A stretch of DNA of 64,000 nucleotides, from contig NZ_MSSV01000016.1 in assembly GCF_002150505.1 (NCBI RefSeq), positions 1 to 64,000 on the forward strand, given 5' to 3'. Of the stretch, positions 8,159-16,386 are shown in pieces. The stretch comes from Algoriphagus ratkowskyi (GTDB lineage Bacteria > Bacteroidota > Bacteroidia > Cytophagales > Cyclobacteriaceae). Position 1 is the stretch's first letter, and each line of letters opens with the position of its first letter. Position numbers and translations under genes: made by a program. The notes below the pieces were generated by a model. The model saw nothing but the letters and a program-made list of their open reading frames with translations. It did no database searches and was not told the origin of the DNA.

Positions 8159-9261
8159 TGGCTTATTTTCCAACCGATTTAGAATCCATAAAAAAAAGGA
8201 TTCGAGCGATAGACCTTGAGAACTATGGGGCGACCAGAAATTTTAAAGACGGTGCCGTGACTCGGTTAAGCCCATATATTTCTCGTGGTGTGATTTCTAC
8301 CAAGCAGATTTATGATTATATCAAAAGCCTAGGTTTACCTTGGTACAAATGCGAAAAGCTTATTCAGGAATTGGCTTGGCGAGATTACTGGCAACAGGTG
8401 TGGCGAGCAAAAGGGGAGGCGATTATGTCGGATTTGAAGCAGGAGCAATTTCCTGTTGCTAATCATCAGATTCCTGAGGCAATAGTCAATGCAGAAACAG
8501 GAATAGATGCTGTGGATCATGCGATCAAACAGTTTTACGAGAGTGGATACATGCACAACCACATGCGGATGTATGTAGCCTCGATCTGCTGCAACATGGC
8601 TAATTCTCACTGGCTTCATCCGGCTAAATGGTTGTATTTCCATCTTTTGGATGGGGATTTGGCAAGTAATCACCTAAGCTGGCAGTGGGTAGCGGGTGCT
8701 TTTTCCAGCAAAAAATACTATGCTAATCAATGGAACATAAACAAGTATTTCGACGGGAGCCAGCAGAATACCTTTTTGGATGTAGAATATGAAGCATTTG
8801 ATCAGCTAGAAATACCTGCTCAATTGAAAAGCACCGTTAATTTTGACTTAGAGACAGTTTTGCCAATCGGCAAAAAACCGCAGCTGGACAAAGAGAGAAT
8901 TACTCTTATCTATACCTATTACAACATAGATCCTTACTGGCATGCTGGGGAGGAAGTTCAGCGAGTTTTATTGTTAGAGCCTTCATTCTTCGTTACTCAT
9001 CCTGTGAGTCAGAAGTGTATTGACTTCACTCTCGAGCTCGCCAAAAACATTTCAGGGATTCAGCTGTTAGTTGGAGAGTTTTCGGAAGTAATCGATCAAG
9101 TTGGACAAGAATTTATCATCTATAAAGAACATCCGACTACACGTCACTTTCAGGGAAAAGAAGAACCTAGAGATTGGCTCAGTGCAGTAGATGGCTATTT
9201 CCCTTCATTTTTTGCTTTCTGGAAAAAATGTAAAATGGAGATCGATTTTAAGACTGATTAA
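8158..9261 (+). CDS. Photolyase/cryptochrome-like FAD-binding protein lacking the N-terminal antenna domain
   Basis: The product (about 367 residues from a GTG at 8158; a GTG at 8116 is the alternative) matches the C-terminal FAD-binding helical domain of the photolyase/cryptochrome family. Landmarks are TRLSPYISRGVIS, the AWRDYWQQVW segment, HNHMRMYVAS and the WQWVAGAFSSKKYYANQ flavin-contact region. A standard N-terminal Rossmann (MTHF/8-HDF antenna) domain is absent: the FAD domain begins within 40 residues of the start. The C-terminal 100 residues form a separate unassigned domain. Canonical photolyases repair pyrimidine dimers using blue light and FADH-; whether this protein repairs DNA or acts as a sensor is open. 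A flavin reductase-like gene follows 39 bases later. Confidence 0.85.
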   Translation: MAYFPTDLESIKKRIRAIDLENYGATRNFKDGAVTRLSPYISRGVISTKQIYDYIKSLGLPWYKCEKLIQELAWRDYWQQVWRAKGEAIMSDLKQEQFPVANHQIPEAIVNAETGIDAVDHAIKQFYESGYMHNHMRMYVASICCNMANSHWLHPAKWLYFHLLDGDLASNHLSWQWVAGAFSSKKYYANQWNINKYFDGSQQNTFLDVEYEAFDQLEIPAQLKSTVNFDLETVLPIGKKPQLDKERITLIYTYYNIDPYWHAGEEVQRVLLLEPSFFVTHPVSQKCIDFTLELAKNISGIQLLVGEFSEVIDQVGQEFIIYKEHPTTRHFQGKEEPRDWLSAVDGYFPSFFAFWKKCKMEIDFKTD

Positions 9262-9300
9262 AAAGGGGTTTGTATAAAGTATAAGATAATAACCAGTAAA

Positions 9301-9930
9301 ATGCAGCTGCACAAAATACAAATTGAAAGCTTAGAGCGAAAGTACAAACTGAATCTGATCAACTCGATCTCTGGTATCAAGCCAGCCAATCTCATAGGCA
9401 CTAAATCACTGGCAGGAAATGAAAACGTAGCAATTTTTTCATCAGTGGTGCATCTGGGATCAAGCCCTGCTCAGCTGGCCTTTATCATGCGCCCACAATC
9501 TGAATTCCCTAGAGATACCTATTCCAATATTTTGGAAACCGAGTTTTACACGATCAATCACGTATCTGAATCATTTATAGAAAAAGCACATTACACCTCC
9601 GCCAAACTGGAAAGAAGCGAGTCTGAATTTGATCGGATGAAATTGGAAAAGGAGTTCATCGGAGGATTTCATGCTCCTTTCGTAAAAGACAGCCCAGTAA
9701 AAATTGGGATGAAACATCTGGAAAGTATTCCCTTGCCCAACGGATGCCTATTTGTGATCGGTTCCGTGGAGATGCTTGTGCTTCCTGATGAAGCTATAAA
9801 TGAATTAGGACAGTTGGATCTGCAGCATTCTTCCGGCGTCGGGATTTCCGGCCTGAACAGCTATTATGGTTTAACTAGATTGAATTCCTTTCCGTACGTG
9901 AGAGAGGAAGAAATCCCCAACTATAAATGA
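9301..9930 (+). CDS. Flavin reductase-like (FMN-binding split-barrel) protein
   Basis: The 209-residue protein fits the flavin reductase-like FMN-binding split barrel: an N-terminal strand with [13 protein letters not shown], the [21 protein letters not shown] stretch (listed in part) and [18 protein letters not shown]. Members bind FMN and often reduce flavins with NAD(P)H. Placed between the photolyase-like gene and the DUF2256 peptide, it may supply or recycle reduced flavin for the FAD protein; this is inference. Its stop codon overlaps the ATG of the next gene (ATGA), so the two are translationally coupled. Confidence 0.82.
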   Translation: MQLHKIQIESLERKYKLNLINSISGIKPANLIGTKSLAGNENVAIFSSVVHLGSSPAQLAFIMRPQSEFPRDTYSNILETEFYTINHVSESFIEKAHYTSAKLERSESEFDRMKLEKEFIGGFHAPFVKDSPVKIGMKHLESIPLPNGCLFVIGSVEMLVLPDEAINELGQLDLQHSSGVGISGLNSYYGLTRLNSFPYVREEEIPNYK

Positions 9931-10067
9931 AAAAATCTGATCTCCCAACTAAGATCTGTCTGATCTGTCAGAGACCTTTTACTTGGCGAAAAAAGTGGGA
10001 AAAGGATTGGGAAGCGGTGAAATACTGTAGTGAGAGGTGTAGAAGAAATAAGGATAGTAAGCTATGA
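9927..10067 (+). CDS. DUF2256 domain-containing small zinc-ribbon-like protein
   Basis: A 46-residue protein starts at an ATG that overlaps the preceding stop. It carries a CxxC ([14 protein letters not shown]) and a second Cys pair (YCSERC), giving a four-Cys zinc-ribbon-like site, with a W-R-K-K-W-E core typical of DUF2256. This family is repeatedly found beside cryptochrome/photolyase genes, in line with the genes upstream. It ends exactly one base before the stop codon of the convergent TVP38-like gene (10068). Confidence 0.85.
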   Translation: MKKSDLPTKICLICQRPFTWRKKWEKDWEAVKYCSERCRRNKDSKL

Positions 10068-10760
10068 TTAGCGCTTTTTCTTCACATATCCATAAATCCC
10101 CGCCACACCGATAATGAGCAAAGCAATGCCAATCCCCCATTGTAATGGGCTATTCATAGATTCTTTGGCAGCCAGATAAGAACTCGCCAGAACTCCCGCA
10201 GCGAATGCGAGCACGGTTCGGGTAAGCATCCCTGGGATCCCGTATACCAACACTTTCCACAACTTGATGTTCATCGATGCAAAGAGGAAATTGGAAACTG
10301 CAAAGGGGACAATAGGAGAAATCCTCACGAAAAAGACCAGTGATCCTTCCTTTTCCTTTCGGGCTTCTATTTCACGATGAAATTTAGGGTTCTTCCTGAA
10401 AAGTAATTCCGTAAAACCCAGATTAGTGAATTTACCCAATGCATAACCTAATACTGAACCTAAGCTGTAGCCAATAACTAAGAAAAGTAAGGACGACCAT
10501 CCGAAGTAAAATCCAGAGGCAATTGCAATCAGGGTAGTTGGTAAAAATGCTAAACCCATCAATAAAGCACCTAATGTGGTGTAGATAAAATAATCTAAAG
10601 GCGTGAGAAGTTGATACTGTTCTAAGAAGTCGTAATTAGTAGCAAAAATCAAACTTCCCACAAAAGGCATTGCTGTGATCCATAGCCAAGCGAAAATTCC
10701 CGCAGGATGCTTGCCGAAGTACCGACGGATAGTTTTGAATATCCTGCCCTTTTTTGTCAT
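10068..10760 (-). CDS. TVP38/TMEM64 (DedA/VTT-like) membrane protein
   Basis: The 230-residue inner-membrane protein has five to six hydrophobic segments and the VTT/SNARE-associated domain. The TTLIAIASGFYFGWSSLL segment, the glycine-rich GYSLGSVLGYALGKF, and FFVRISPIVPFAVSNFLFA with the conserved R-x-x-P motif are typical. A final C-terminal helix ends in a KKKR tail. Bacterial relatives are implicated in lipid scrambling and membrane homeostasis (DedA superfamily); the substrate here is not known. It is convergent with, and directly abuts, the DUF2256 gene. Confidence 0.85.
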   Translation of the reverse strand: MTKKGRIFKTIRRYFGKHPAGIFAWLWITAMPFVGSLIFATNYDFLEQYQLLTPLDYFIYTTLGALLMGLAFLPTTLIAIASGFYFGWSSLLFLVIGYSLGSVLGYALGKFTNLGFTELLFRKNPKFHREIEARKEKEGSLVFFVRISPIVPFAVSNFLFASMNIKLWKVLVYGIPGMLTRTVLAFAAGVLASSYLAAKESMNSPLQWGIGIALLIIGVAGIYGYVKKKR

Positions 10761-10892
10761 ATTTGATTTGTAATCTATCAGTTCACCGGGAATTCTGACT
10801 GCAAGTTTAACACGAGCATTCTAAAAATCACCTCGAAAATCTCAAAAGGTTTTCTTTTCTCTAAGGACAAAAAACTTCTTTATCACCTACAA

Positions 10893-12038
10893 ATGAAATT
10901 TGGAACAAAAGCTATACATGCAGGAATAGAGCCCGATCCATCCACGGGAGCTATTATGACGCCTATTTATCAGACTTCCACATACATACAACACACCCTT
11001 GGTGGACATCAGGAGTATGCGTATGCACGTTCACAAAACCCTACCCGTACAGCTTTGCAGAATAACTTGGCGGCACTGGAAAACGGTAAGCATGGAATTT
11101 GTTTTTCCTCTGGCGTTGCAGCTATCGATGCAGTGATCAAGCTATTCAATCCCGGTGATGAGATTATCAGTACAAATGACTTGTATGGCGGTACTTATCG
11201 ACTTTTCACCCAAGTATATGAAAGATACGGGATCAAATTTAAGTTTGTATCCATGTTAGAGGCTGAGGGAATAGCGGCTCATATCACAGATAAAACCAAA
11301 ATGATCTGGGTAGAAACACCTACGAATCCCATGATGAATATCATCGATATCGCGGCGGTGGCAAAGCTGAGTACTGGGAATAAAATAATTCTTGCTGTGG
11401 ACAATACGTTTGCCTCACCCTACTTGCAAAATCCACTAGATCTCGGTGCTGATATCGTGATGCACTCGGTGACCAAATACCTAGGTGGCCACTCCGATGT
11501 GGTGATGGGAGCTTTGGTGGTAAATGATGATGAATTGGCTCAAAAGCTTGCTTTTATCCAAAATTCTTGTGGTGCGATACCAGGACCTCAGGATTGCTTC
11601 TTGGTAATTAGAGGAATCAAAACACTTCACCTACGAATGGAACGTCATTCTCAAAATGGCAAAACCATCGCTGCATATTTGAAAAACCATCCAAAAGTAG
11701 AAAAGGTCTATTGGCCGGGTTTCGAAGATCATCCTAATCATGAAATTGCCAAAAAACAAATGCGAGATTATGGTGGAATGATCTCCTTTTCTCTGGTGGG
11801 AAACATGGAATCAGATGTGAAAAAGGTGATGGAGAACTTTCAGATTTTTGCACTTGCCGAGTCTCTAGGCGGTGTAGAGTCACTTTGTGGTCATCCTGCT
11901 TCTATGACTCATGCGAGTATCCCAAGAGAAGAGCGTGAGAAAGTTGGTTTGGTAGATTCCCTGATTCGATTGAGTGTGGGCGTGGAGGATGCCGAAGATC
12001 TGAAGAATGATTTGGCGCAGGCATTGGGGAAGATTTAA
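10893..12038 (+). CDS. PLP-dependent trans-sulfuration enzyme (cystathionine gamma-synthase/lyase type)
   Basis: The 381-residue cytosolic enzyme matches the Cys/Met metabolism PLP family at full length. Visible motifs are YARSQNPTR near the N-terminus, the [10 protein letters not shown] cofactor loop, the VETPTNP segment, the PLP-lysine motif [11 protein letters not shown], and the C-terminal SLGGVESL and RLSVGVED. The family catalyses gamma-replacement or elimination on homoserine esters, cystathionine or cysteine. Sequence alone does not separate synthase (metB) from lyase activity, so no symbol is given. No S-box riboswitch was seen in the 132-base upstream gap, and no other methionine gene lies nearby. 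Confidence 0.88.
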   Translation: MKFGTKAIHAGIEPDPSTGAIMTPIYQTSTYIQHTLGGHQEYAYARSQNPTRTALQNNLAALENGKHGICFSSGVAAIDAVIKLFNPGDEIISTNDLYGGTYRLFTQVYERYGIKFKFVSMLEAEGIAAHITDKTKMIWVETPTNPMMNIIDIAAVAKLSTGNKIILAVDNTFASPYLQNPLDLGADIVMHSVTKYLGGHSDVVMGALVVNDDELAQKLAFIQNSCGAIPGPQDCFLVIRGIKTLHLRMERHSQNGKTIAAYLKNHPKVEKVYWPGFEDHPNHEIAKKQMRDYGGMISFSLVGNMESDVKKVMENFQIFALAESLGGVESLCGHPASMTHASIPREEREKVGLVDSLIRLSVGVEDAEDLKNDLAQALGKI

Positions 12039-12100
12039 GGTTTTTAACCGCGGAGGACACGGAGGACAACGCGGAGAGCGTTAGACGGATATATAATATC

Positions 12101-12386
12101 GATCGTGCCTTTGGCACTCTAATAACTTCCTTTTGGCTTAATACCCCGAATTTCGCAGCACTGTATTCGGGGCTGCTATGGGTTTTGCCTTTGGCAAAAG
12201 ATTACCGAACCAAAGTCCTATTGTCATACGATTTCGGTTTGTATTGGAATTATTTGTATCAACGATTTTAAAGACTTTTAATTAATATTCGAGCCCTTAC
12301 CAACGGCAAGACCAATAAAAGCCCAGAATGCAATTCTGGGTTTTAAATGAGATTCATTTTGAATTAGAGTCCCAACGGTACGATCA
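12101..12386. repeat. REP-like composite element A with terminal inverted repeats
   Basis: The left end GATCGTGCCTTTGGCACTCT (then AAT) is the approximate reverse complement of the right end AGAGTCCCAACGGTACGATC at 12366-12385. Internal hairpins include CCCCGAAT...ATTCGGGG, TTTTGCC-TTT-GGCAAAA, a CTTACCAACGGCAAG segment, and CCCAGAATGCAATTCTGGG. The element is 286 bases and is followed by a second, related copy. Confidence 0.75.
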
Positions 12387-12427
12387 ATGTTTTCTGTCTT
12401 AACAAATTATGGTTTAGATAAATTATC

Positions 12428-12727
12428 GATCGTGCCTTTGGCACTCTAATGACTTCCTTTTGGCTTTAATGCCCCGAATTTCGCTACGCTGTATTCGGGA
12501 CTGCTATGGGTTTTGCCTTTGGCAAAAGACTTGATATAAGTGGATTTTAAAATGATCAGATTGTTTTTGATTTAGAGTAGTTGTACTTGGATAGAATATT
12601 TTGCTTTGGAAAAACAAGCTGAATATATCTTTGAATCCTTGCCAACGGCAAGGCCAGTAAAAGCCCAGAATGCAATTCTGGGTTCAAATCAGAGTAGAAG
12701 ATTTATAGAGTGCCAACGGTACGATCA
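12428..12727. repeat. REP-like composite element B with terminal inverted repeats
   Basis: This 300-base copy starts with the same GATCGTGCCTTTGGCACTCT and ends with AGAGTGCCAACGGTACGATC, a near-perfect inverted repeat of the start. The outer thirds (about 12428-12530 and 12636-12727) closely match element A, with the same hairpins, including a perfect CCTTGCC-AAC-GGCAAGG. The central 100 bases are unrelated to those of element A. Confidence 0.78.
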
Positions 12728-12824
12728 ATTTTAAAAATAAAATACCTTATCAACCATCTCCGCAAGATTCGGGTTTTGGTATTCTTCGAAACAGGCTACT
12801 TTTGGGGAACCTAGCATTCAGGAC

Positions 12825-13673
12825 ATGCACGCAAGCCAATCCATCAATTATCAGCGAATTGCCGAAGCAATTGCCTTCATCCAGGCAAACTTTAAAAGCC
12901 AGCCTTCTTTAGAACAAATTGCGGAACATGTGAATCTGAGCCCTTTTTATTTACATCGAATGTTTAGTGAGTGGGCTGGAGTCAGCCCTAAGAAGTTTAT
13001 GCAATACCTCAGCCTGGAATACGCAAAACAGCTTTTGCAAGGAAAAGAGGTCACACTTTTTGAAGCAGCACAGGAAACCGGATTATCAGGGACAGGAAGA
13101 CTTCATGATTTATTTGTAAAAATAGAAGGAATGACCCCTGGTGAATTCAAGAATGGAGGAGAGAATCTTCAGATCAATTATAGCTTTGCGGAAAGTCCAT
13201 TCGGAGATATTATAATGGCTTCTACAACAAAAGGAATTTGCCACCTAGCCTTTTTCTCAGAGCAAGAAGAGGGAGAAGCAACGATGAAAGCCCGATTTCC
13301 AAATGCAACTTATCAGGAGTCATTGAACGACATTCAGAAAGAAGTTATGCAAATATTTCAGCTTGATTGGAGCAAGATCAACCAGATTAAGTTGCACTTG
13401 AATGGCACTCCTTTTCAACTGAAAGTGTGGGAAGCATTGCTAAAGATCCCTATAGGAAATTTGACGACTTACGGTAGCATTGCTTCTGAAATAGAAAAGC
13501 CAAAAGCCTCCCGAGCGATTGGAACTGCTATTGGAAGCAATCCTGTTGCTTTCCTTATTCCATGTCATCGCGTGATTCAATCCTCTGGCAAACTTGGTGG
13601 CTATATGTGGGGGAATACACGTAAGTCAGCAATTATCGGTTGGGAAGCTGCTCAATTAAACCAAGACACATAA
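12825..13673 (+). CDS. AraC-type regulator fused to O6-methylguanine-DNA methyltransferase (Ada-like)
   Basis: The 282-residue protein has an AraC/XylS helix-turn-helix domain (about residues 10-105; motifs LEQIAEHVNLSPFYLHRMF and GMTPGEF) followed by a methylated-DNA-protein-cysteine methyltransferase domain (about 120-280). The suicide Cys is in the IPCHRVI motif at residue 247. Compared with E. coli Ada, the N-terminal Cys4 zinc domain that senses methylphosphotriesters is missing, so the usual activation switch is absent. It repairs O6-alkylguanine and may regulate the adjacent alkB, which starts 8 bases after its stop in an apparent operon. Confidence 0.92.
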   Translation: MHASQSINYQRIAEAIAFIQANFKSQPSLEQIAEHVNLSPFYLHRMFSEWAGVSPKKFMQYLSLEYAKQLLQGKEVTLFEAAQETGLSGTGRLHDLFVKIEGMTPGEFKNGGENLQINYSFAESPFGDIIMASTTKGICHLAFFSEQEEGEATMKARFPNATYQESLNDIQKEVMQIFQLDWSKINQIKLHLNGTPFQLKVWEALLKIPIGNLTTYGSIASEIEKPKASRAIGTAIGSNPVAFLIPCHRVIQSSGKLGGYMWGNTRKSAIIGWEAAQLNQDT

Positions 13674-13681
13674 GAAAAAGT

Positions 13682-14290
13682 ATGGATTTATTCAATAAGG
13701 ATTTGGGCGATACTATAAATCTGCTCCCAAAGGATGGAGAAGTAAATTACTATGGTAAAATCATGCCCTCTGCGAAAGCTCTGAGCTATTTAGACTACTT
13801 ATTGAATGAGATTCAATGGAATAATGATGTGGCTATTATTTTTGGAAAGCGTATTGTAACCAAGCGTAAAGTGGCATGGTATGCAGAGGAACCCTTCAAT
13901 TACACTTATTCCAATACCACCAAAATAGCTTTGCTGTGGACTAAGGAATTGCTGGAGCTTAAAAAGATTGTAGAAGATATATCAGGTGAGACGTTCAACT
14001 CATGCTTGCTGAACTTATATCACAACGGAACTGAAGGGATGGCTTGGCATAGCGACGCAGAGAAGGATCTGAAAAAAAATGGAGCAATTGCTTCAATGAG
14101 TTTTGGAGCTGAGCGAAAGTTTGCTTTTAAGCATAAAGTATCCAAAGTGACGATATCGAAGATTTTGGAAAATGGCAGTTTACTTGTAATGAAAGGAACT
14201 ACTCAGACACATTGGCTACATAGACTTCCGCCTACTAAAGTTGTATCAAAGCCTAGAGTAAATTTAACTTTCAGGACAATTGAGAGTTGA
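13682..14290 (+). CDS. alkB: AlkB family Fe(II)/2-oxoglutarate-dependent DNA repair dioxygenase
   Basis: The 202-residue protein shows AlkB-family motifs: LLNLYHNGTEGMAWHSDAE with the H-x-D iron ligands, SFGAERKFAFKH, the distal His in the GTTQTHWLHRLPPT segment, and the 2-oxoglutarate/substrate Arg motif PRVNLTFR. These enzymes oxidatively remove alkyl groups such as 1-methyladenine and 3-methylcytosine. The ATG at 13682 follows the Ada-like gene by 8 bases; an upstream frame start at 13640 inside that gene is rejected. The pair forms an alkylation-damage operon covering O6 and N1/N3 lesions. Confidence 0.9.
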   Translation: MDLFNKDLGDTINLLPKDGEVNYYGKIMPSAKALSYLDYLLNEIQWNNDVAIIFGKRIVTKRKVAWYAEEPFNYTYSNTTKIALLWTKELLELKKIVEDISGETFNSCLLNLYHNGTEGMAWHSDAEKDLKKNGAIASMSFGAERKFAFKHKVSKVTISKILENGSLLVMKGTTQTHWLHRLPPTKVVSKPRVNLTFRTIES

Positions 14291-14726
14291 TAAGAAGTAG
14301 CTTCGGCAAATGGCTAAAGCAAATACTTTTCAATTCAGGTTAAAATCAGTTTTATATTATGTGCTTACAGGCCCACCTGGGTATCACTTTTTGAAACGTC
14401 AAATTCAGCCGCTATTTTTTTACAACATATTAGTGGTGGGAACAGGTTAAGCATTGATTTTTGATTTCGCTTTATTAAGTATTCTTGGGTAAAAATTGAT
14501 GTGTTTTTAAATTCTCAACAGGCATTTTTCAATTTGGACCCCTAAATTTTACCGAGTCTGTATTTTTATTTTTCTTAATCCATGGATAAGAGTACTTTGA
14601 AAGAGAATATAATCCATACACTTTAAACAAGAGTTCAATTGAAATCTAGCAAGACGAAATAGGTATCAATCAGGAATAATAATAGTCCCTGTAAGATTCC
14701 ATGACCGTTGAAAAATTGTAAAACAC
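14291..14726. other. 436-base intergenic gap, nothing identified
   Basis: AT-rich sequence with no ORF of recognisable family, no strong hairpin followed by T's, and no obvious repeat. It must contain the promoter for the tldD transcript. Confidence 0.5.
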
Positions 14727-16370
14727 ATGAAAAGAAGAGATTTTATCCAACGATCCGGAATGGGGCTCGGTGCCCTAGCCACCTCCGGACTATTTATGAT
14801 GGGCAATCCCGTCTCAGCTGAGCAGTTGCTAGAACCAGGAATTGACACAGCTGCCAAAAAATTATTAGCTGATACTGCCTTGAATGCGGCAAAAGCTAAA
14901 GGGGCAACCTATACCGATGTAAGAATTGGCAGGTATTTATCCCAAAGTGTATTTACTCGAGAAAAGAATGTCCAAGGAATTTCTAACGCAGAGACTTTTG
15001 GTGTTGGTATTCGAGTGATCGCAAATGGCACTTGGGGCTTTTCTGCCACTTCAGATGTGACGCCTGATGGCATCAAGGCTTGCGCTGAAACAGCTGTTGC
15101 TATAGCAAAAGCAAATTCTAAATTACAAACTGAGCCCGTAGTGCTCGCTCCTGAAAAAGGACATGGTGAAGTGACATGGAATACGCCTATTGTGAAGAAT
15201 CCAATGGAAATTCCTGTAAAGGAGAAAATTGACTTACTGCTCAAAGCAAATAATGCTGCCATGGACAATGGTGCGGCATTTGTCAATTCTGCCATCTTTA
15301 TGATTAACGAGCAGAAGTATTTTGCTTCTACGGATGGATCTTACATTGACCAGGATATTCATAGACTTTATCCAACCTTTTCCGTAACTGCTGTGAATAA
15401 AGCAGCTGGAGGGTTCAGGTCAAGACAGGCGCTAAGTACTCCGATGGGTATGGGTTATGAATACATGGATGGCCTTGCCAAGGACAAAATCATGAATCCA
15501 GCAGGGTTTGTGAGCTATAACAACTCGTACGATATAGTAGAGGATGCAATCTCAGCAGCTAAGCAAGCCAAAGAGAAAATCAATGCAAAATCCGTAACTC
15601 CAGGCAAATATGACTTGGTATTGGATCCGGATCACTTAGGATTGACTATTCACGAATCTGTGGGTCACCCACTGGAATTGGATCGTGTACTCGGATACGA
15701 AGCTAATTATGCTGGAACAAGCTTCGCGACTTTGGACAAATGGAAATCAGGTGATTTCAAATACGGATCTGATATCGTAAATATTTTCGCAGATAAAACT
15801 CAGGATTATTCCTTGGGTAACACCGGGTATGATGATGAGGGTGTGAAGTGTAAAGAGTGGGATTTGATCAAAGACGGTGTCTTGGTTAATTATCAAGCTA
15901 TTAGAGATCAAGTAGCAATTTTGGGAGGAACTGAATCTAACGGTTGCGCATTTGCTGACAGTTGGGGTTCTGTACAGTTCCAAAGAATGCCTAATGTCTC
16001 TTTACGTCCTGGTACGGAGAAATATTCCCCTGCCGATATGGTTAAGGATGTGGAGAAAGGTATTTACATCTTGGGTAGAGGTTCATTCTCTATTGATCAG
16101 CAGCGTTACAATTTCCAGTTTGGAGGAACCGTATTTTACGAAATCAAGGATGGTGAAATTGTTGGCATGCTAGAAGATGTAGCGTACCAGTCCAATACAC
16201 AGGAGTTCTGGAATTCTTGTACCAAGATTTGTGATAAGGATGACTATCGATTCATGGGAACATTCAATGACGGAAAAGGACAACCTTCACAATCATCAGC
16301 AGTTTCTCATGGCAGTTCCACTACCCGATTTGACGGAGTGAACGTGATCAATACGGGAAGAAATATTTAA
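14727..16370 (+). CDS. tldD: TldD-type metalloprotease with Tat-like signal
   Basis: The 547-residue protein belongs to the TldD/PmbA (U62) family. It contains the zinc-binding HESVGH motif (H309, E310, H314) with a downstream ligand region, the full-length family fold, and a C-terminal region ending in a Ser-rich tail. Unusually for cytosolic E. coli TldD, its N-terminus MKRRDFIQRSGMGLGALATS carries a twin-arginine motif and hydrophobic stretch, suggesting Tat export; signal-bearing TldD proteins are known in Bacteroidota. TldD and TldE form a heterodimeric protease that degrades unfolded peptides or processes modified ones. Its partner starts 16 bases downstream. Confidence 0.92.
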   Translation: MKRRDFIQRSGMGLGALATSGLFMMGNPVSAEQLLEPGIDTAAKKLLADTALNAAKAKGATYTDVRIGRYLSQSVFTREKNVQGISNAETFGVGIRVIANGTWGFSATSDVTPDGIKACAETAVAIAKANSKLQTEPVVLAPEKGHGEVTWNTPIVKNPMEIPVKEKIDLLLKANNAAMDNGAAFVNSAIFMINEQKYFASTDGSYIDQDIHRLYPTFSVTAVNKAAGGFRSRQALSTPMGMGYEYMDGLAKDKIMNPAGFVSYNNSYDIVEDAISAAKQAKEKINAKSVTPGKYDLVLDPDHLGLTIHESVGHPLELDRVLGYEANYAGTSFATLDKWKSGDFKYGSDIVNIFADKTQDYSLGNTGYDDEGVKCKEWDLIKDGVLVNYQAIRDQVAILGGTESNGCAFADSWGSVQFQRMPNVSLRPGTEKYSPADMVKDVEKGIYILGRGSFSIDQQRYNFQFGGTVFYEIKDGEIVGMLEDVAYQSNTQEFWNSCTKICDKDDYRFMGTFNDGKGQPSQSSAVSHGSSTTRFDGVNVINTGRNI

Positions 16371-16386
16371 CCTCAACGCGGAAATT

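Larger units (their letters stand above)
12039..12824. other. 786-base intergenic region occupied by two REP-like composite elements
   Basis: No gene was found. The region consists mainly of two related hairpin-rich elements (12101-12386 and 12428-12727), each bounded by inverted repeats. The remaining bases are a short GC-rich stretch after the trans-sulfuration gene (12048-12080) and about 100 bases of AT-rich leader before the repair gene. Confidence 0.8.

Noticed and set aside
10761..10892. Possible S-box or other riboswitch before the trans-sulfuration enzyme
   Set aside because: The 132-base gap shows none of the conserved S-box stems and is too short once the promoter is allowed for.
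12670..12700. tRNA-like GGTTCAAATC at the end of a hairpin
   Set aside because: No acceptor stem, D-arm or anticodon arm surrounds it; it is part of the CCCAGAATGCAATTCTGGG hairpin followed by chance bases.
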